From assembly GCA_019722365.1 (NCBI GenBank), contig JADFUC010001591.1, forward strand, positions 124,001-188,000: 64,000 nucleotides of DNA, in the 5' to 3' direction. The notes under the pieces were generated by a model. That model had not been told where the DNA came from. It ran no database searches and was given only the letters and a program-made list of their open reading frames with translations. Source of the stretch: Lithospermum erythrorhizon (taxonomy: Eukaryota > Streptophyta > Magnoliopsida > Boraginales > Boraginaceae). The translations under genes and the position numbers were made by a program. Below are positions 34,927-48,901 of this stretch, piece by piece; positions within the stretch are counted from its first letter, which is position 1; each line of letters starts with the position of its first letter.

Positions 34927-36714
34927 TGGAGAACTTTGGTTCGAAGTGAAACGAAAGTCAATGATATGATTGAAGGATAATTAATTTTTGTCAATCAAAA
35001 GGTATTGATCTTATGAAGACCCGATATGTCATATTATCTCTTAACCTTAAACAAGTCTTAAATGATAAATAGTTTGATCTCTTTTATAACTCGATTGAGA
35101 AAAGCTATTGAATGATATTGAATATTTGACCAATATACACATTTAAAGGACATGTGATGGGTATTTAGTTTCTTTAACATGATGAACATAGTTCATGAAT
35201 TGTGAGAAACAAAAGCTTATGGTATGTAACCAAATAAGCAAAGTTATACATTAGAGTTACCATGACATGCAGTTGAGTGAACATGAAAGTATGAAAGAAG
35301 GATTTGGGAATAATGATTCCTTGAGCTATTTCGAACTTTTAAAGTATAGAAAGGATTTTAAGTAGCATTTAGGAATTGAAAGTGATATAACAATTATGGT
35401 TTTATAATTCCGAATTTATTCCTTATTTTAGTTTCCTAAAATTATGGAATTGAATTATATTTCGGTTTTTTATTGATTGTTATCATTTAATCTTCAATTA
35501 ATTATGATGAATTATGTGATGACAATAGTCTTCCTTTATATTATATCTTTTTAAATTAATTTAAAGTGATATAACAATTATGGTAACAATTAAATACTTA
35601 ATGTATTTTAGAATATATTTATGATATATTTTCTATATAATATGTATACGGTTAATAATTATTGGTAATAATTATTAATTGACATGTATGATAATTGAGT
35701 TTATATTAGTGAATTTTAATATGTGTAATTACATGGATTAATTAATTTGATAATTACAAACATGCATTTTTCGATGCCATTAAAATATTATAGGATTTGT
35801 TTATGTGATTTAATAAAGTGCCTATATTTTGTAATGGTGATTGGAATGGAGGTATATAGATATGGCCCATTTATTTATTTTTCGATTATGAGCAGTAATG
35901 TTGTAAATATTATTAGTCGTATTTCTTGTATTTATTTATTTCTTTGTTTACCCACAGGGAAGCTTGTAGAGCTGTCTAAGATGGGTTAGTATATAAATAT
36001 TGTAACAAATGAATATTGAAAGATCATTTCACGGTGGTAATACTTGAGTGGACTCGAGATGGATCCGGAGAAGTACAAAGATACAAGAATTAGGACTTAT
36101 GTTAGTATTTGATAAATACTTGTAATAGGTTCTAGAGATATATCGTATGTATCTCTTGAATGTACATTACTTGTTTATTTTCATATTTAAGTATTGCTTG
36201 ATTATGTGCTAGTATGCATGAGTAATGAAAACAAAGTAATAATAATCCATGAGTAAAATTTAAGCAAATGTCGAAGCCATTTTAAAGTTATTACCCATTA
36301 TTTGCATCCAGTTAGACACCTGATGATGATGTGGTGTTACAATGTTGCATTGATATGACAATGGATCGTATTTAGTGATTTCATTTAACGTTGTAGGCTT
36401 TGGATGATCCAATCCAATGCTTTGGTTTTAATTGGTATGCTTAACGGTTTCGGAGATACAAATGTTGGGTAGCATCACATGAGATGCTAGTGACACAAAG
36501 TTATGTAGTTTTACATAATTGGTTGACAACCTCTTATAGCTTTGGATTCAAAATGTAGCCTTTGTTAGTTTTGAATTTAAGTGTAATGGGTCTTGACACT
36601 AATATTTCGTGAGATTTGAAGTATTAGTATTTACTTTTACAATTTATTTGTAAGTGTTTTTTAGCATGATAGTTTCTTGATGCATTGTTATTGCTTATTC
36701 TTATAGAGATTAAT
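34927..36714 (+). other. Leader of plus-strand inner copia, inverted copy of 46.9-48.2 kb
   Basis: From about 35360 to 36715 this stretch is the diverged reverse complement of about 46850-48160; for example the GATCCA..TTGTCATATCAATGCAAC region and the AATAATTATTGGTAATAATTATTAA region both match. It precedes a gag-like ATG at 36715 (ATGGCTGC..). The first 430 bp (34927-35360) match nothing else I can see in the window. Confidence 0.55.
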
Positions 36715-39700
36715 ATGGCTGCAGCTATTGCCCTTACAGAACTCTACTTATTACATTAACTTCTTTGCGTGTATGATGGTGCAAATTTTGGGAGCGTGGT
36801 CTCGTGAGTTGAAAGGTTGTCTTCTAAGTTGCACGGGATTGAACTCGTCTTGTATACATTCCTATAAGACATGCAGGACAACGTGTGTATGCACACGGAA
36901 GAAATATGAGTTGCCTTAAGAAAGGACTCTCTAAGCATAAAGTGTCTTATGCTTACTCGGATGGAGCCGAAGTTTGAGCTACGTATGATGAGTATCGGTA
37001 TATGACATTTATCGAGAAGCTCTTAGTGAATCGAAGGAAGCGTGCGGGAATATAAAGAAATCTGAAACTTTCGTGCCTCGTTGGCTGAGGCAATCTGGCC
37101 GGTCTGATTGCGCACTTGAGGTAATGGATCGGCCAGGTGCAGTCCTTGAGGATGAATAAACCCCAGTTGATTCTTTATCACCATGAGAGATGCAGCTTTG
37201 ATAGGTAATAATACAAGTATACTCGAGGCTATGGCAGTCTGAGGTCGATCGACCTGCAAGTCGTAAACAAATAACAGAGTGGCAGTGCTGTGGAGTTTTT
37301 GGATATGAATAAGAGTCGCTCGCTTCTCTTTATGCGTTGCCTCTGGCGGTAAGCGTCGCGAGAGCAGAGGGCAAGGTGTCTCTATGAGATGACATCTACA
37401 TTGTGCGAACTCCCGAGGGTCCTTTGGAAGCGGCCTGTAGGAAATTCAATCGAGATAGGAAAATGGTTTAATAAACACCAAGCCTAAGGTGTGTATGTTA
37501 TTGAAGTTTGTACACAAATTCTAATTCTACTTAAGTGAGTCTTGGAGCACGGTTGTAGTTCGTATTTGTAAGTAATGTCTCGGGGAACTCCCAAGTCAAG
37601 TAGAACTCGAAGAGGAAATGGATACTGGCGTGTGGGAAATGGCGCTTGAAGGTTGCTGACACTGCGGTAGGATCCATTAGTTTAAATTGCCCACCGAAGA
37701 CTTGTTTTGAACTTATCTCCCGTTTACTATGTGTACGCAATTTGCGGGGAATATTATTCTATTTACATTTGAATAATGATGGTTTCATTTCGATAGATCG
37801 ATAATTTAGGATCACCGGGAATGGGATAGTATTTGATACGCCTCCGCTACCAAAATGAATTACATCACGTTTTGGAGCATGATTAATAGGTCATATAACA
37901 TAAACTTAAAAACGGAATAAGCCTAACGACTTAATCCAGTATACTATGGCATTGCGGACAAGTCGCGAGAACCGAATCAGAAACTCCACTCGGTGGAATC
38001 TTGAAGAGTTTAGATTATGAATCATACGATAAGTGTGGTCTTTTGCCTTGAGCAAAATATTAAAATACCTTTCAGCGAGAAACTTAAATGAAAGGAGCAA
38101 GTAGGCATTGGGGGATCGTACAACGTGTATGTGGGCGATGAACACGTACAACGAGAGGAGGTTATAACTGCCATTTACATTCTTGATGACTCTGATGAAT
38201 GCGGTTTGTGTATACGTGGGAACACAAACACGAGTCCTTTGAGAAATTCAAGGAGTTCCAAATGATACAAAACCAATTGAGCAAAGAATGATAAAAGATT
38301 CTCGGTGCGATAGAGGTGGAGAATATTTAGTCATGATTGATACTAAATGTAGGGGTGCTGTTATTGTTTCACAACTCCTCTAGCGAGGAGCATACGGCGT
38401 AAGGCGTGTCCGAAGAATGAACCACTTCTTGACATGGTTAGATCATGATGAAGCCTATCGATCTACCCGGTTAATTTCTGAGGGATATGTCTTGACTTAG
38501 CCCTTGTGACACCTTAAGCAGATGTCCAACCAAGTCGAGATAAGAAGCTCATAGGCCTTGGTTTGGGAAGATTCGGATTGGGTTTTCTAAAGATTTGGAG
38601 CTGTGAAGCTTGTAAAGAGATTAACAAAAGATAGCTTGCGCCCAAATCGATAAATGCTATTTACTTAGGATATCGAGAAAGCAGGTTAGTTACTACTTCT
38701 ACAGAAGCGAGGAGAATAAAATCTTCATTGCGAAACAGGGAGTATTCCTTGAAAAGTCTGTCGAGGAAAGGACTAGAAATGGTGTTCATCTTGATGAAGC
38801 TGTTGATGAAATTGACCTCGATAAATCTAATCTGGAGAGGCATACGACAGCACTTGCCAGTGGAACTTCTTTCATAGAACCGGTTCTTGATCCACGAGAA
38901 AACTGTGGAAGAACCAGCCCTTAGGAGACCAGCGGGGATGCCACGAACGAAGGCGGTATGGTGGAAAGCTTTCATCATTGAGAGGGCGAGCCCATTGCTA
39001 CAAAGAAGCTGATAGACCTGAGATCTTTGACAAATGGCAAATTGACCTGTGATCTGAATGTATTCTATGTACCAAGCGAGTTTGGTCCTTGTTAGTTACC
39101 AAATAGGGCTGCAAAGCCCTATTGAATGTAAATGGGTATTTAAAGGAAAGCATGTGATAAAGGCGGAAAGCGTTGATGTTTTCAAAGCTGAAGCACATGG
39201 CGAAAGGTTTCAAACAAGTTCACGAGTGGACTATGTGAAACTTACTCGCCGTGGCTATGCTTAAATCCATCGGATAATCCTATTATTCTTTGCATTTCAT
39301 GACTATGAAATATGGCAAATGAATGTAAAGACCGCTTTCTAAATGGAAATTTAGAGAAGAAGATGGCCAATACATGTTTTAACCTCCGAACTTTACATGT
39401 CCTAAGGACCTAAGAAGGTATGCAAGTTGCAAAGTCCATTTATGTGGTCTTAGCAGGCATCATGATTGGAATCTCGTTTTGATGAATCAATCAAAGAGTT
39501 TGGTTTCATTAAGAGCGAAGAAGAATGCTTGTGTACAAGAAGGTGAAGTGGGAGTTATGTGTCATTAAGTCACTGTATGTATGGGTAACATACTTATCAT
39601 TGGAAACAACGTAGAGTTACTAAAATCGGTCAAGGATTGGGCTGTGCAAATGTTCAATGGACTTGATGAGAAGCACAATATATACTTGGAATAAAGATCC

Positions 39701-40300
39701 ACGGGATGGGCAGGTGATTGGACTTTATTAAAGGATACTTATGTGAATAAGGTATGAGTTGACATAGTAATTCAAGAAGGTAATCTCACTGAGACATGAG
39801 TTCAACTCGGCGAGCCACAGGTATTACTACTAGTGTTTGGGAATGAGCAATGAAGGACATACCTTATGCTTGTTGTAGGATCCGTCACATGTATGCCATG
39901 TTTATGCGCCTAGACTTTGATGTGTCTTATGCGCTAAAGTGTAGCAGTGATACCAAGCTAATCGGTGAGAAGTCTATTGGATTGCGGTGAAGATGCATCT
40001 TGAAGTATCAAAGGGAGAACTAAGATGCTTTCTTGGTATATGGTGGAGATGAGGATTACTTGATGATAGGGTACACGGCGCGGTTTTCCAAGCGGCGGAG
40101 GCGACTATCGTTCTGATGCAGGTATGTATTTTGTCTCAACGGTGGAAGCCAGAATTATCTTGGAGGAGTTCCAAGCGAATCTTGTTGCCCGATTCTACCA
40201 CACGGAATCTGATGCAATCGCGGCGTCTTGAAGCCGCTAAAGAAGCATGTTGGATAAAGAAGTTAGTGACGAAGACTTGGTGTCAGTACCTAACGTGAGG
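36715..40300 (+). pseudogene. gag-pol remnant of inner plus-strand copia
   Basis: Recognisable copia blocks in order: integrase 'RCDRGGEYL' near 38308-38335 and 'LLDMVRS' near 38422-38450; the post-integrase 'YYFYRSEENKIFIAKQGVFL' near 38690-38755; RT 'ECKWVFKGKH' at about 39125-39155 and, in broken frame, 'HDYEIWQMNVKTAF' at about 39299-39341; RNase H 'SWRSSKRILLPDSTT' then 'EAAKEACWIKKLVT' at about 40150-40270. Stops and frameshifts occur every few dozen codons. The gag part, 36715-38000, is too decayed to define. Not active. Confidence 0.75.
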
Positions 40301-41345
40301 ACCGATGGAGTTGCTTTGGCAGACAATCTTTGGGGCAATAGCTCCAGCTAAGGCTGAACACGTCACAAATCCAACACATTACTCGGAAACATCACTGATT
40401 AGAGATATGCTTGATAGGGTGATGTAGTATAAAGTAAACGAGGGAGGCCAATCGCGGCAGAGCCACTTTCTGACACTAAAGTCGGGCAAGCGCCCAGTGA
40501 GCATGCGGCGAACATGGAGTCTTAGACAGATGTCGCGGTGGTGTTAGGTTAAGTGGGAGTCGATATGTATCTGTGTGTTATGTGAACAAATATTTGAATA
40601 TTATTGCTTCCTTATATTTTAATATATTTGTTTGCTATGACTATATGTTTAGAATTTTATATAATATACATTTGTAGTGTATCTCGATAGAGTGAAAGGT
40701 TAAATCTAGGTTAGTCTATGTTTTCTAGAGGAAATTAACGTGAGCTGAGTGGTGCCTCTTGACCTAAGCGTAGGATAGCCAAAGGCCTTGGTGGGATCAA
40801 CGTGGATTAGAGGCGACAAGCATCATATAAGCTAACATGGTGTTTTGATTAGTGATCAAGATTGATCACGTTAGCCCCACTGGGACTAGATCAATACCGT
40901 GGGCTGCCGATGCAGTGGCTGGGAGGAGTATGACAGCAATTCATAGAAGATATATATATCGTGTCCTATGACATTTGTTTAGAATTTTTAGGTTCGTTGA
41001 ATTCTTGGAGCCTCGATATATAACTATACATGATATACAAGCTCTTACATTGCTTTGACTATGAGCCAAGCGATGCGCTTAGCGGGATTATAACGGCATA
41101 TGTTTGGGTCCATAGCTGATTAAGGTATGGCGATAGATGTTGATATATTGGGAGGTTGTCGTCCTTGATATCTGAGGAAGATCTCGAGGCCTCTCGCGTT
41201 GATTGGTTTATGGGGCGCCATAAATGCTTGTCGGTTCATACTCAAGTAAAGAAAGTTGTGGGTGTTTCATGACACACTTCTTATGGTTAACCTCGACTGA
41301 GATCGTGATAAAGGTGTAAGATAATCGTCCGAGGCAAGTGGGGAG
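40301..41345 (+). other. 3' untranslated part of inner copia and polypurine tract
   Basis: Between the RNase H remnant and the LTR there is about 1 kb with no coding signal. It ends in GAGGCAAGTGGGGAG, a polypurine tract directly before the LTR start TGTTGG at 41346. Confidence 0.6.
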
Positions 41346-42444
41346 TGTTGGAAATCAGCCAAAGAATTGGTTCAGCTTAAATGAATTCATTTGCAGTTAG
41401 ATTGTTCAACTTAGTAATTGTATATTACTAGTGTAGGTTCTCCATGATAATTTAAAGGGGTTATGACGATTGCTAGATCTTACTCATAATCATTATAATA
41501 ATAATAATGGTCAATTGTTATTATTATTCAACTGCTATTATCTGAACCTAGAAGGTCACACACATACAGTGACGTTGAGTTAAATTCATGTATGAAATTA
41601 AAGAGAACTATATAATTGAGAAATGTATTTCTCTCAATTACAAGGGTTCTACATTTTATAGCAGAATATCGATTGAACAAATAGAATCAATTAAATAGTT
41701 ACATTTGAACTGGTTAGGAGTAATTCTAGTATTTATCGATAGCGAAAGATTGTTGATAATGACTTCATTTACTATTTAATTAGCTTAATTAAATAGTTCA
41801 ACTCATTAGCAACTCATTAGTGTCTTAGCGAACTATTAGAGTTAACGAGTCAAGCTAATACTTAGCAAGGTTGCTTATCGGGCTTGTTTTAACTTTGGCC
41901 ACATATAAGCATAAAACTTTAGGAGTTTTAAATCATAAAAGTTTTGTAAAAACTTTTCACCAAACCTAGTAGCCCTTTGGCAGAAATTACTCCCAAGAAT
42001 TTTGGGGTTTTTTAGTTTTGTTCATCCTTGTTTACTAGCATAGATTGATTCTTGATTAAACCCCTCTGATTGTTGGAGACAACTAGAGATATCATACGAT
42101 TGATATTACAACAAGGAGGCTGAAGGATCAAATTCACGTTGTGAATTTGAAGGCGTGTGGATTTTGAGGTGGAATTTATAAACCTTTGTAAGTCCTCTGT
42201 TCATATATTTTTAATTATATGTTTTATATGAATATTAGTATGCATACAAAGATCCCACAGAAACTATGGTTGTATTTATGCTAAATATATCCCATAGTAA
42301 TTTCTTGATTAAATCTGGCGATATTAACATGATTAGATCGAGTCTTAAATGTTTGTGGTATTTAAAAGTTTTATCACTCTATTAGCATACAACCGATTGC
42401 AATGGATTTGAAGAAGATCGCGTTGTAACACTGCGTATCCAACA
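41346..42444 (+). repeat. 3' LTR of the inner plus-strand copia
   Basis: Begins TGTTGGAAATCA and ends TATCCAACA, giving a 6-bp terminal inverted repeat TGTTGG/CCAACA and about 1099 bp. Its first kilobase is the reverse complement, diverged, of the LTRs at 33920-34926 and 48902-49911, so it belongs to the same family in opposite orientation. The last 140 bp have no counterpart in those copies. Confidence 0.7.
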
Positions 42445-44650
42445 AGTCATTCGGATGTCTCCTTGCTTATTTTATTTCACGTTATAAAGTCATGCATTTA
42501 TTTTGCTTGATGAATGGTGAATAAAATAGGTAAACTTAATGTGCCAAACATAATAGGAAATATGAAACTTAAAATAAGCAGTCATAGTTCGAAACAATCC
42601 CATACGTATTTACAAAATGATTGTAAATATAATACCCGTACTTCAAATCTCACAAAATGTACAGGTATCGAAGATCTCTTATGTAAATCAGCAACTTCTT
42701 TGCCTTATTTTTGAATCCGATTGCAACAATAGTAGGTTATCAATAATTATGTAAAAACTACATAACTCTTGTGTCGTTAGCATACTATTCAAGATGCTAC
42801 CCGGCTTTTGTATCTCAAACAAACCGGTTAATACTACCAATTAAACCAAAATTACTTGGAATGATAAATTACGAAGCCATGGCGTTAGTAAATCACTTCA
42901 ACATGATCCATTGTCATATCTAGAAATTAAAATCCATCACCCGGTGTGTCGAGATAATGCAACGATTTCACAACTTTAAAATTGACGATACATTGCTTAA
43001 ATTTTTAATTGGTGAGATTAATGTTATTTAACTTTATTTAACCATGCATAGATAGCACGTATTAAAGCAACATGCAACATGAAAAATAAATAAATAACAC
43101 ACAGGAGATATAGATATGACGCTTATATTTTATTAAATCGGCAACAAGTGAAATGCTAGTAAGTCTATTACGACCTTAACAGAGTGCAAGTCTTGTAATG
43201 CCGCTCCTTGAAACTTACAAGTTCTCGAGTACGTCTTTGTGGATATACTGTCTTGATGCCACACACTTTGTGATACATACTACTACTCACAGCAACTTAG
43301 GCGGCCAGCGAGGCTTGTGTGGGTAAATGAATACAAAATAAAAGAAATACGACTCGGCCAGTGCGTTTCTGACGCTACAAGTCACCTTGGAACCGTAAAT
43401 AAATAAATTAAAGCGAATTAAGTATCTAAATGCCTCCTTTCCATTCCCATAACAATATATATGGGCAAAACATTAAAACAAATAAATGTACTTAATGTCA
43501 TATATATATTAAATGAAATAAAATTAATATTCCATAATTGGTAATTAATTATCCATTATTTTACAGTGGTATCAATTATTAACAAATTTTGAATTTAAAT
43601 ATATTACACATGATTAATGATAATTATACAATAATTATCAGCCACTTAAATCATGGAATAATTACTTACAAGTAATTAACTCAAAATTTAAAATTTAAAA
43701 TCATGAAACATATTTTCAAAAAGTATCATTAATGAAAATAATTATGAAAGAAATATAAATCAAATTTAATGCCATTCAAGATATATAATTAATTATCTTA
43801 ATGAAAAAAATTTATGATTTAACATTTAACCGAAATTAATAATTACCAATAATTTTTCAAACCAAAATAATTATAAGAAATTAGTTTGGGGTTTTCTAAA
43901 AAGCGGACGACGAACTTCCAGCAGCCAAAACCGCTGACACTCCGGCCACCCTGGCACCGACCGCAGCATAGCCGGTAGTAAGGTCGATGGAAAAGCTTCA
44001 TCACGGTGTGAGCGTGCAATTTGAGCTTTGGGCCTTGGGGAGGAGGTGCCAGTTCGTGATGATTCCCAATGATCATTCAGTTTCAGTTTTTAGGATTAGT
44101 ACGCTTTTGTAAAAATGATTTGGAGGCTCTAAAAATTCAAAAGATGCAAGTTTTTCACAAAGCATCAACAATATCATTATTGAACACGTCCAAGTGAAAG
44201 TTTATCCAAAAACACTTCATTTTCGATTAAACTTAAAACAATCCAGAAATTCAGCAATTTTGGAGTATAAAAATTCAAAATATTCTGGGAAAAATCTGGA
44301 ATAAACTTCAATGGGTCAAAAGAACACACAAATTTAATTTCGTAATTTTATAAAATTTTCTAAACCTCTCTGTAAAATCGAAAATGATTCACACTCAAAT
44401 TAAAAATACAAATTAATCAATTTCTAATCACTTTCGATTCATGAAACAATTAAATAAACTTCAAATCATCAAAATCAACATGAAGTGATGATTCCAGCCA
44501 TGTGAAACATATATAAAAAATGGTTGATTTTCATATTATATATTTCCTTCAATTGAATATATAAATCATGAAATAATCAAATTAACTAACTTTAAGCTAT
44601 GTCAATATGATCAGAATTAGATAAAATATATCAGAAACTTGAGTAGGCTC
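42445..44650 (-). other. Leader region of a minus-strand copia copy
   Basis: This aligns in the same orientation with about 46980-48890: ATTATGTAAA..CTACATAACTCTTGTGTC, then AATTAAACCAAA..TTACTTGGA, then ACATGATCCATTGTCATATC. A GC-rich island at 43900-44060 corresponds to a GC-rich island at about 48180-48300. It leads rightwards into the LTR at about 44650. Confidence 0.6.
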
Positions 44651-45600
44651 AAGGCATTTGTTGGGAATCTAGTGAATTTCATTTGTGATAACACCAAATT
44701 CATACATCCCGGATCCTCAAAATGACCTAGAACAATCCTAAAAACACATAGGTAACAATTATGAATACTTGAGCACTTACGGTGATGCCGGCCGGAAGCT
44801 GTCAGCCACATTCTTTCACGAAGCCTCCTTTGAATTCCAAATTTGAGCACTTCAATGTAGTGCCTCTGATTGGTTGCGCACCGAAGGTGGGAATCCCTAC
44901 ATTTGTGTTTGCTAGAACATGGGTTGATTGGATGAAAAATCAAGAGAATTTCAATTCTTCCCTTGATATTCGACCATATGGAGGAGGTGGAGGCTTTTGT
45001 TTTCATTTCATTTCATGAAATGAAAACCTATGAAGAAAACCTTAATAGGTTTTTCTTATATATGTCAAACCTAAAAGCCCAACCGAATAGTTAATGAGCC
45101 AGCCAAGATTAGAATTTAAGCCATAGTTAAGTAAATCAACTTCTTAATTTGTTAATAGTAACTAACAAGTTACCTAGCTCTAACTTCATCGAGATTAATT
45201 CAGTCAATAATTAATTAATTAGCGTTCATCTGATATCTATTTTACATTATCAGTATGAATCTGAAATTGAATATTAGATTGATTACAATCAACTCTCAAT
45301 TTAGCAAATGTGATTTAATTTCATACATGAAATATAATCAACGTCCTTTGTATGTGTGTGACCTTAAAAGGCTTTCGGATAATAGTAAGTTGTATAATAA
45401 TAATTGACCAATTACTGTGTATAGCGATTAATAAGTAAGATCTTAATCGCTCATAACCCTTGAATTATCATGAGGGCGAGCTAGTAACTATACAATTTAC
45501 TAAGTTCCAGTAATCACATTTAACCAGCCGGTAAATGAGCGATACACAATTTTACTTAGACATAATAAGTAGAGATCAATTCCTCATTTGATTTCCGGCA
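44650..45600 (-). repeat. Additional minus-oriented LTR
   Basis: From about 45000 to 45600 this matches the other LTRs: TTTCATACATGAAATATAA, CGTCCTTTGTATGTGTGTGACC, ATAATAGTAAGTTGTATAATAATAATTGAC and GCGATTAATAAGTAAGATC. It ends near GATTTCCGGCA. The left 350 bp are much more diverged, so the left boundary is approximate. Confidence 0.6.
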
Positions 45601-46880
45601 GTTCTTCAGCGATTTCTATTGGATTAGAAATCGGAATATACATGAAAGAAGGGTACTGCCAATTCTTGTGGTGTGTCGGATGCATCTGCATTAGATGCAT
45701 CGACATTGACAAACTTGAGCTTCATCAAGATGAACACCGTGCTTCTAGTCATACAGACGGATATTCCTTTTCAGAAATTACTCTTATTCTAGCAATGAAG
45801 ATTTTATTCTCTGCTTCGGGTAAGTAATCAACCAACTATTTTCCTTATATCCTATGAAATAGCATTTATCGGATTTGGCGCAAGTTTATGCGGTAATCTC
45901 TTTAGCATAAACTTAAACTGACTAATCTTGAAACTGACTTGAGTTCACGCATATTAAACAAATGAGAACCGCGACGGTGTGCTTGCAGTAGAATTAGAAG
46001 TTATGCAAACTAACATACATACATGAGGTACGGTCGTGAGACTATTCTTCTATCATTTGTGAACTTCTTGCGAATTAGACTTCGGTGACCTAGGTTTCCT
46101 TGATAATGACTTGTCGTCTCCTTCTGTCTGCCTTTCCCGGCAACCTTGGGATTACTAGAATCTTGGCGCGCGGTAAACTTCTTCTTCTTCTTGAATTTCT
46201 TCTTATTTTGGACCACCAAAAGCGAAGAAATTAAGTTTTCGTCACTTACCAGGTTCGTCTCGGCATTACGTGATCATCTTGCTCTTGATTAGATTTAGAA
46301 TAACTCAAACTTGTGCATATTGAAGTTCATAATAAAAGCGAGAGAATTTAATACAGAAGACATCGAGGATGAAGATCCGCGGCCGGTTCTTTGGAGACAA
46401 CGGTGCCCAGGCGTTAGTCGATCGATCAAATAAATCATTTAATGATATGAGAGCTTGCGGCTGTCAAGTTCCCGACTTCTTGTCACGAGGGAAACATGAC
46501 GATTAATGTATCTACCGTTTATCCTTTGGAATAATTCCTCGAAGTTGCCGGTATATGTCATATCTTTTCTTTTTCTGTTAATTTGAGCGGTTTATATTAA
46601 CATGAGACATTGGACATCACAACATCGGACTTGTGCTTTTTTGTGGGATCCCTTTTTCCCCGATGGGGCGCTATCATTAGGTTTAAGTCTTGTTGTTAAA
46701 TACGTATTCGGAGTCTCTCTTTGCTTGGGAATGATTCTCCAAGTTTGAGACCACTCGTCAAAAGTGAGTTATTCAGCTTGCACTTTTCAGAGTCTTTGAA
46801 ATGACAAGTTCTTAGTAATAGTAGCAATAATTGGTAGCCATATTAATTCTACAAGAATAAAAATAAAATATGAGACTCAT
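45601..46880 (-). pseudogene. gag remnant of minus-strand inner copia
   Basis: On the minus strand a gag-like ATG lies near 46846 (ATGGCTACC..), in the same setting as the plus-strand gag ATG at 36715, and downstream, near 46219-46040, is a Lys-rich stretch ('NKKKFKKKKKFTARQ') followed by 'SHYQGNLGHRSLI', the decayed zinc-knuckle region of copia gag. The frame is broken. The pol part expected to the left is missing; a different LTR lies there instead. Confidence 0.55.
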
Positions 46881-48901
46881 TAAACTATCATGCTAAAAAC
46901 ACTTCAAATAGAGATTTAGCAAAGTAAATCTTGTCTTGGAATGCAAAATATATTAGTATCAAGACTATTATACTTAAATTCAAAAGGAAACAACATGCAT
47001 TTTGAATCCGGTATAATCAATGGAGTTGTCAACTTGATTATGTAAAACTACATAACTCTTGTGTCATGCATCCTTGCAGATGCTACCCAACATTATCTCC
47101 GAAAACGGTTAAGCATACCAATTAAACCAAAGTGTTACTTGGATTGATCATGCGAAAGCCCATAGCGTTAGTGGAAATCACTAACATGATCCATTGTCAT
47201 ATCAAATGCAACATTATATGCTTCCCCGCCATCACGGTGTGCCCGATTGATTCTGTGACTTTAAAATTAAATCTTTGCTTAATTTTGGTGGTGAGATTAT
47301 TATTACTTTGTTTTCATTACTCATGCATGCTAGCACATAATCCAAGCAATACATGCAACATGAAAAAATAAAACAAGTAATGCACATTCAGAAGATATAC
47401 AATATGGCTAGAACCTATTACAGTATTTATCAAGAAATACTAACATAAGTCCTAATTCTTGTATCTTGTATGGATCAACTTGGAGTCCACCAAGTACCAC
47501 CACCGTGAATGATCTTCAATATCTTCATGTTACAATGTTTATATCTGACCCATCTTAAATGACTTGCAAGCTTGTGGGTAAAACAATAAATAAATAAATA
47601 CAAGAAAATATGACTCGGAAAGGGTCATTTCTGACATTCTGATTACATGAACCCGAAAAAATAAATAAATGGGCCATATCTATATACCTCCATTTCTAAT
47701 CCACCATTACAAAATATAAGCACTTTATTAAATTATATAAATGAACTTAATAAATATTTTAAATGGAATTGGAAAATGCATGTTGTAATTATCTGAAATT
47801 AATTATTCCATGTAATTACACATATTAAAATTAATTAATATAAACTCAATTATCATACACATGTCAATTAATAATTATTACCAATAATTATTAACTATAT
47901 ACATATTGTAGAAAAATATTTATCACAAATATATTCTAAAATATATTAAGTAGTGAAATTGTTACCATAATTATTATATCACTTTTAAATTAATTTAAAA
48001 AGATATAATATAAATTTAATTAATTAATTGTCATCACATAATTAATTAAAATCAATTAGGTCATTAAAATGACAAATAATCAATAAAACCAAAATATAAC
48101 TAGTCCCATAATTTTAGGAAACGATAAGGAATAGAATTCGATTAAGGTTTTTGAGGGAGTAGAACACTGTGATAAATGATGGGCTCGGACGGCCGGCCTC
48201 GACAGCCGACCGTCGTCTGTGTGGCATGACTAGGTGGGTAGATCCGACCGTCATTTTGGTACCAAAATCAGCCCGATTCGACACGGCAAGCCGATGCAGA
48301 TTTATGGTAATATTTCATATTTAACTTTCGGTTTTTTCGATTTAATTTAATTCATTTATAAAATCTTTTATGAGCATTAAACATTTCCAAAATTTATGAA
48401 ATTCGAACATGCTAAACTTCATAATTTCTTGAACAAATCACTTGGTCATTCAAGTAAAATAAATTTTTACATATTTAATTATTAATTAAACGGTCCAAAA
48501 TATCAAAATTGTTTGAGGGCACTTAGAAAATCCAAAAATTATGAAATTTAATGGAGATCTTTTACGTGCTATCTTGGTTCTAGAAATAATTGTTGTAATT
48601 TTACAAAATGGTTACCTCCCAAAAACGTTTTACAAAACTGTTTTGAAACAAAACCAATTAAATGCGTCCCTTTTAATTTATGAAACAAAATCCATGTTAA
48701 CAAAATATATGATAATACATCATCATAAACATAAAACATATGTGGAAATCAATAATCAAAGAATATGGTGATTTATTCTCTGTCATATATTTATCAATTA
48801 AATATCTGAACAAGAATTAATCAAATAAAAATTGATAAAACAAAACAAAGCATAAAATAAATAATGTAAAAAGCAACTTTAATTTGGCTCATGATGCCCT
48901 T
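46881..48901 (-). other. Leader and primer-binding site of minus-strand inner copia
   Basis: About 2 kb of noncoding leader between the 5' LTR at 48902 and the gag start near 46846. Read on the minus strand, GGGCATCATGAGCC right after the LTR end (48900-48887) resembles the initiator-Met primer-binding site TGGTATCAGAGCC. A GC-rich island lies at 48180-48300. Confidence 0.6.

Noticed and set aside
43900..44060. Gene in the GC-rich island (77-residue minus-strand ORF)
   Set aside because: A similar GC-rich island occurs at 48180-48300 within the other copia leader copy, so it belongs to the retrotransposon.
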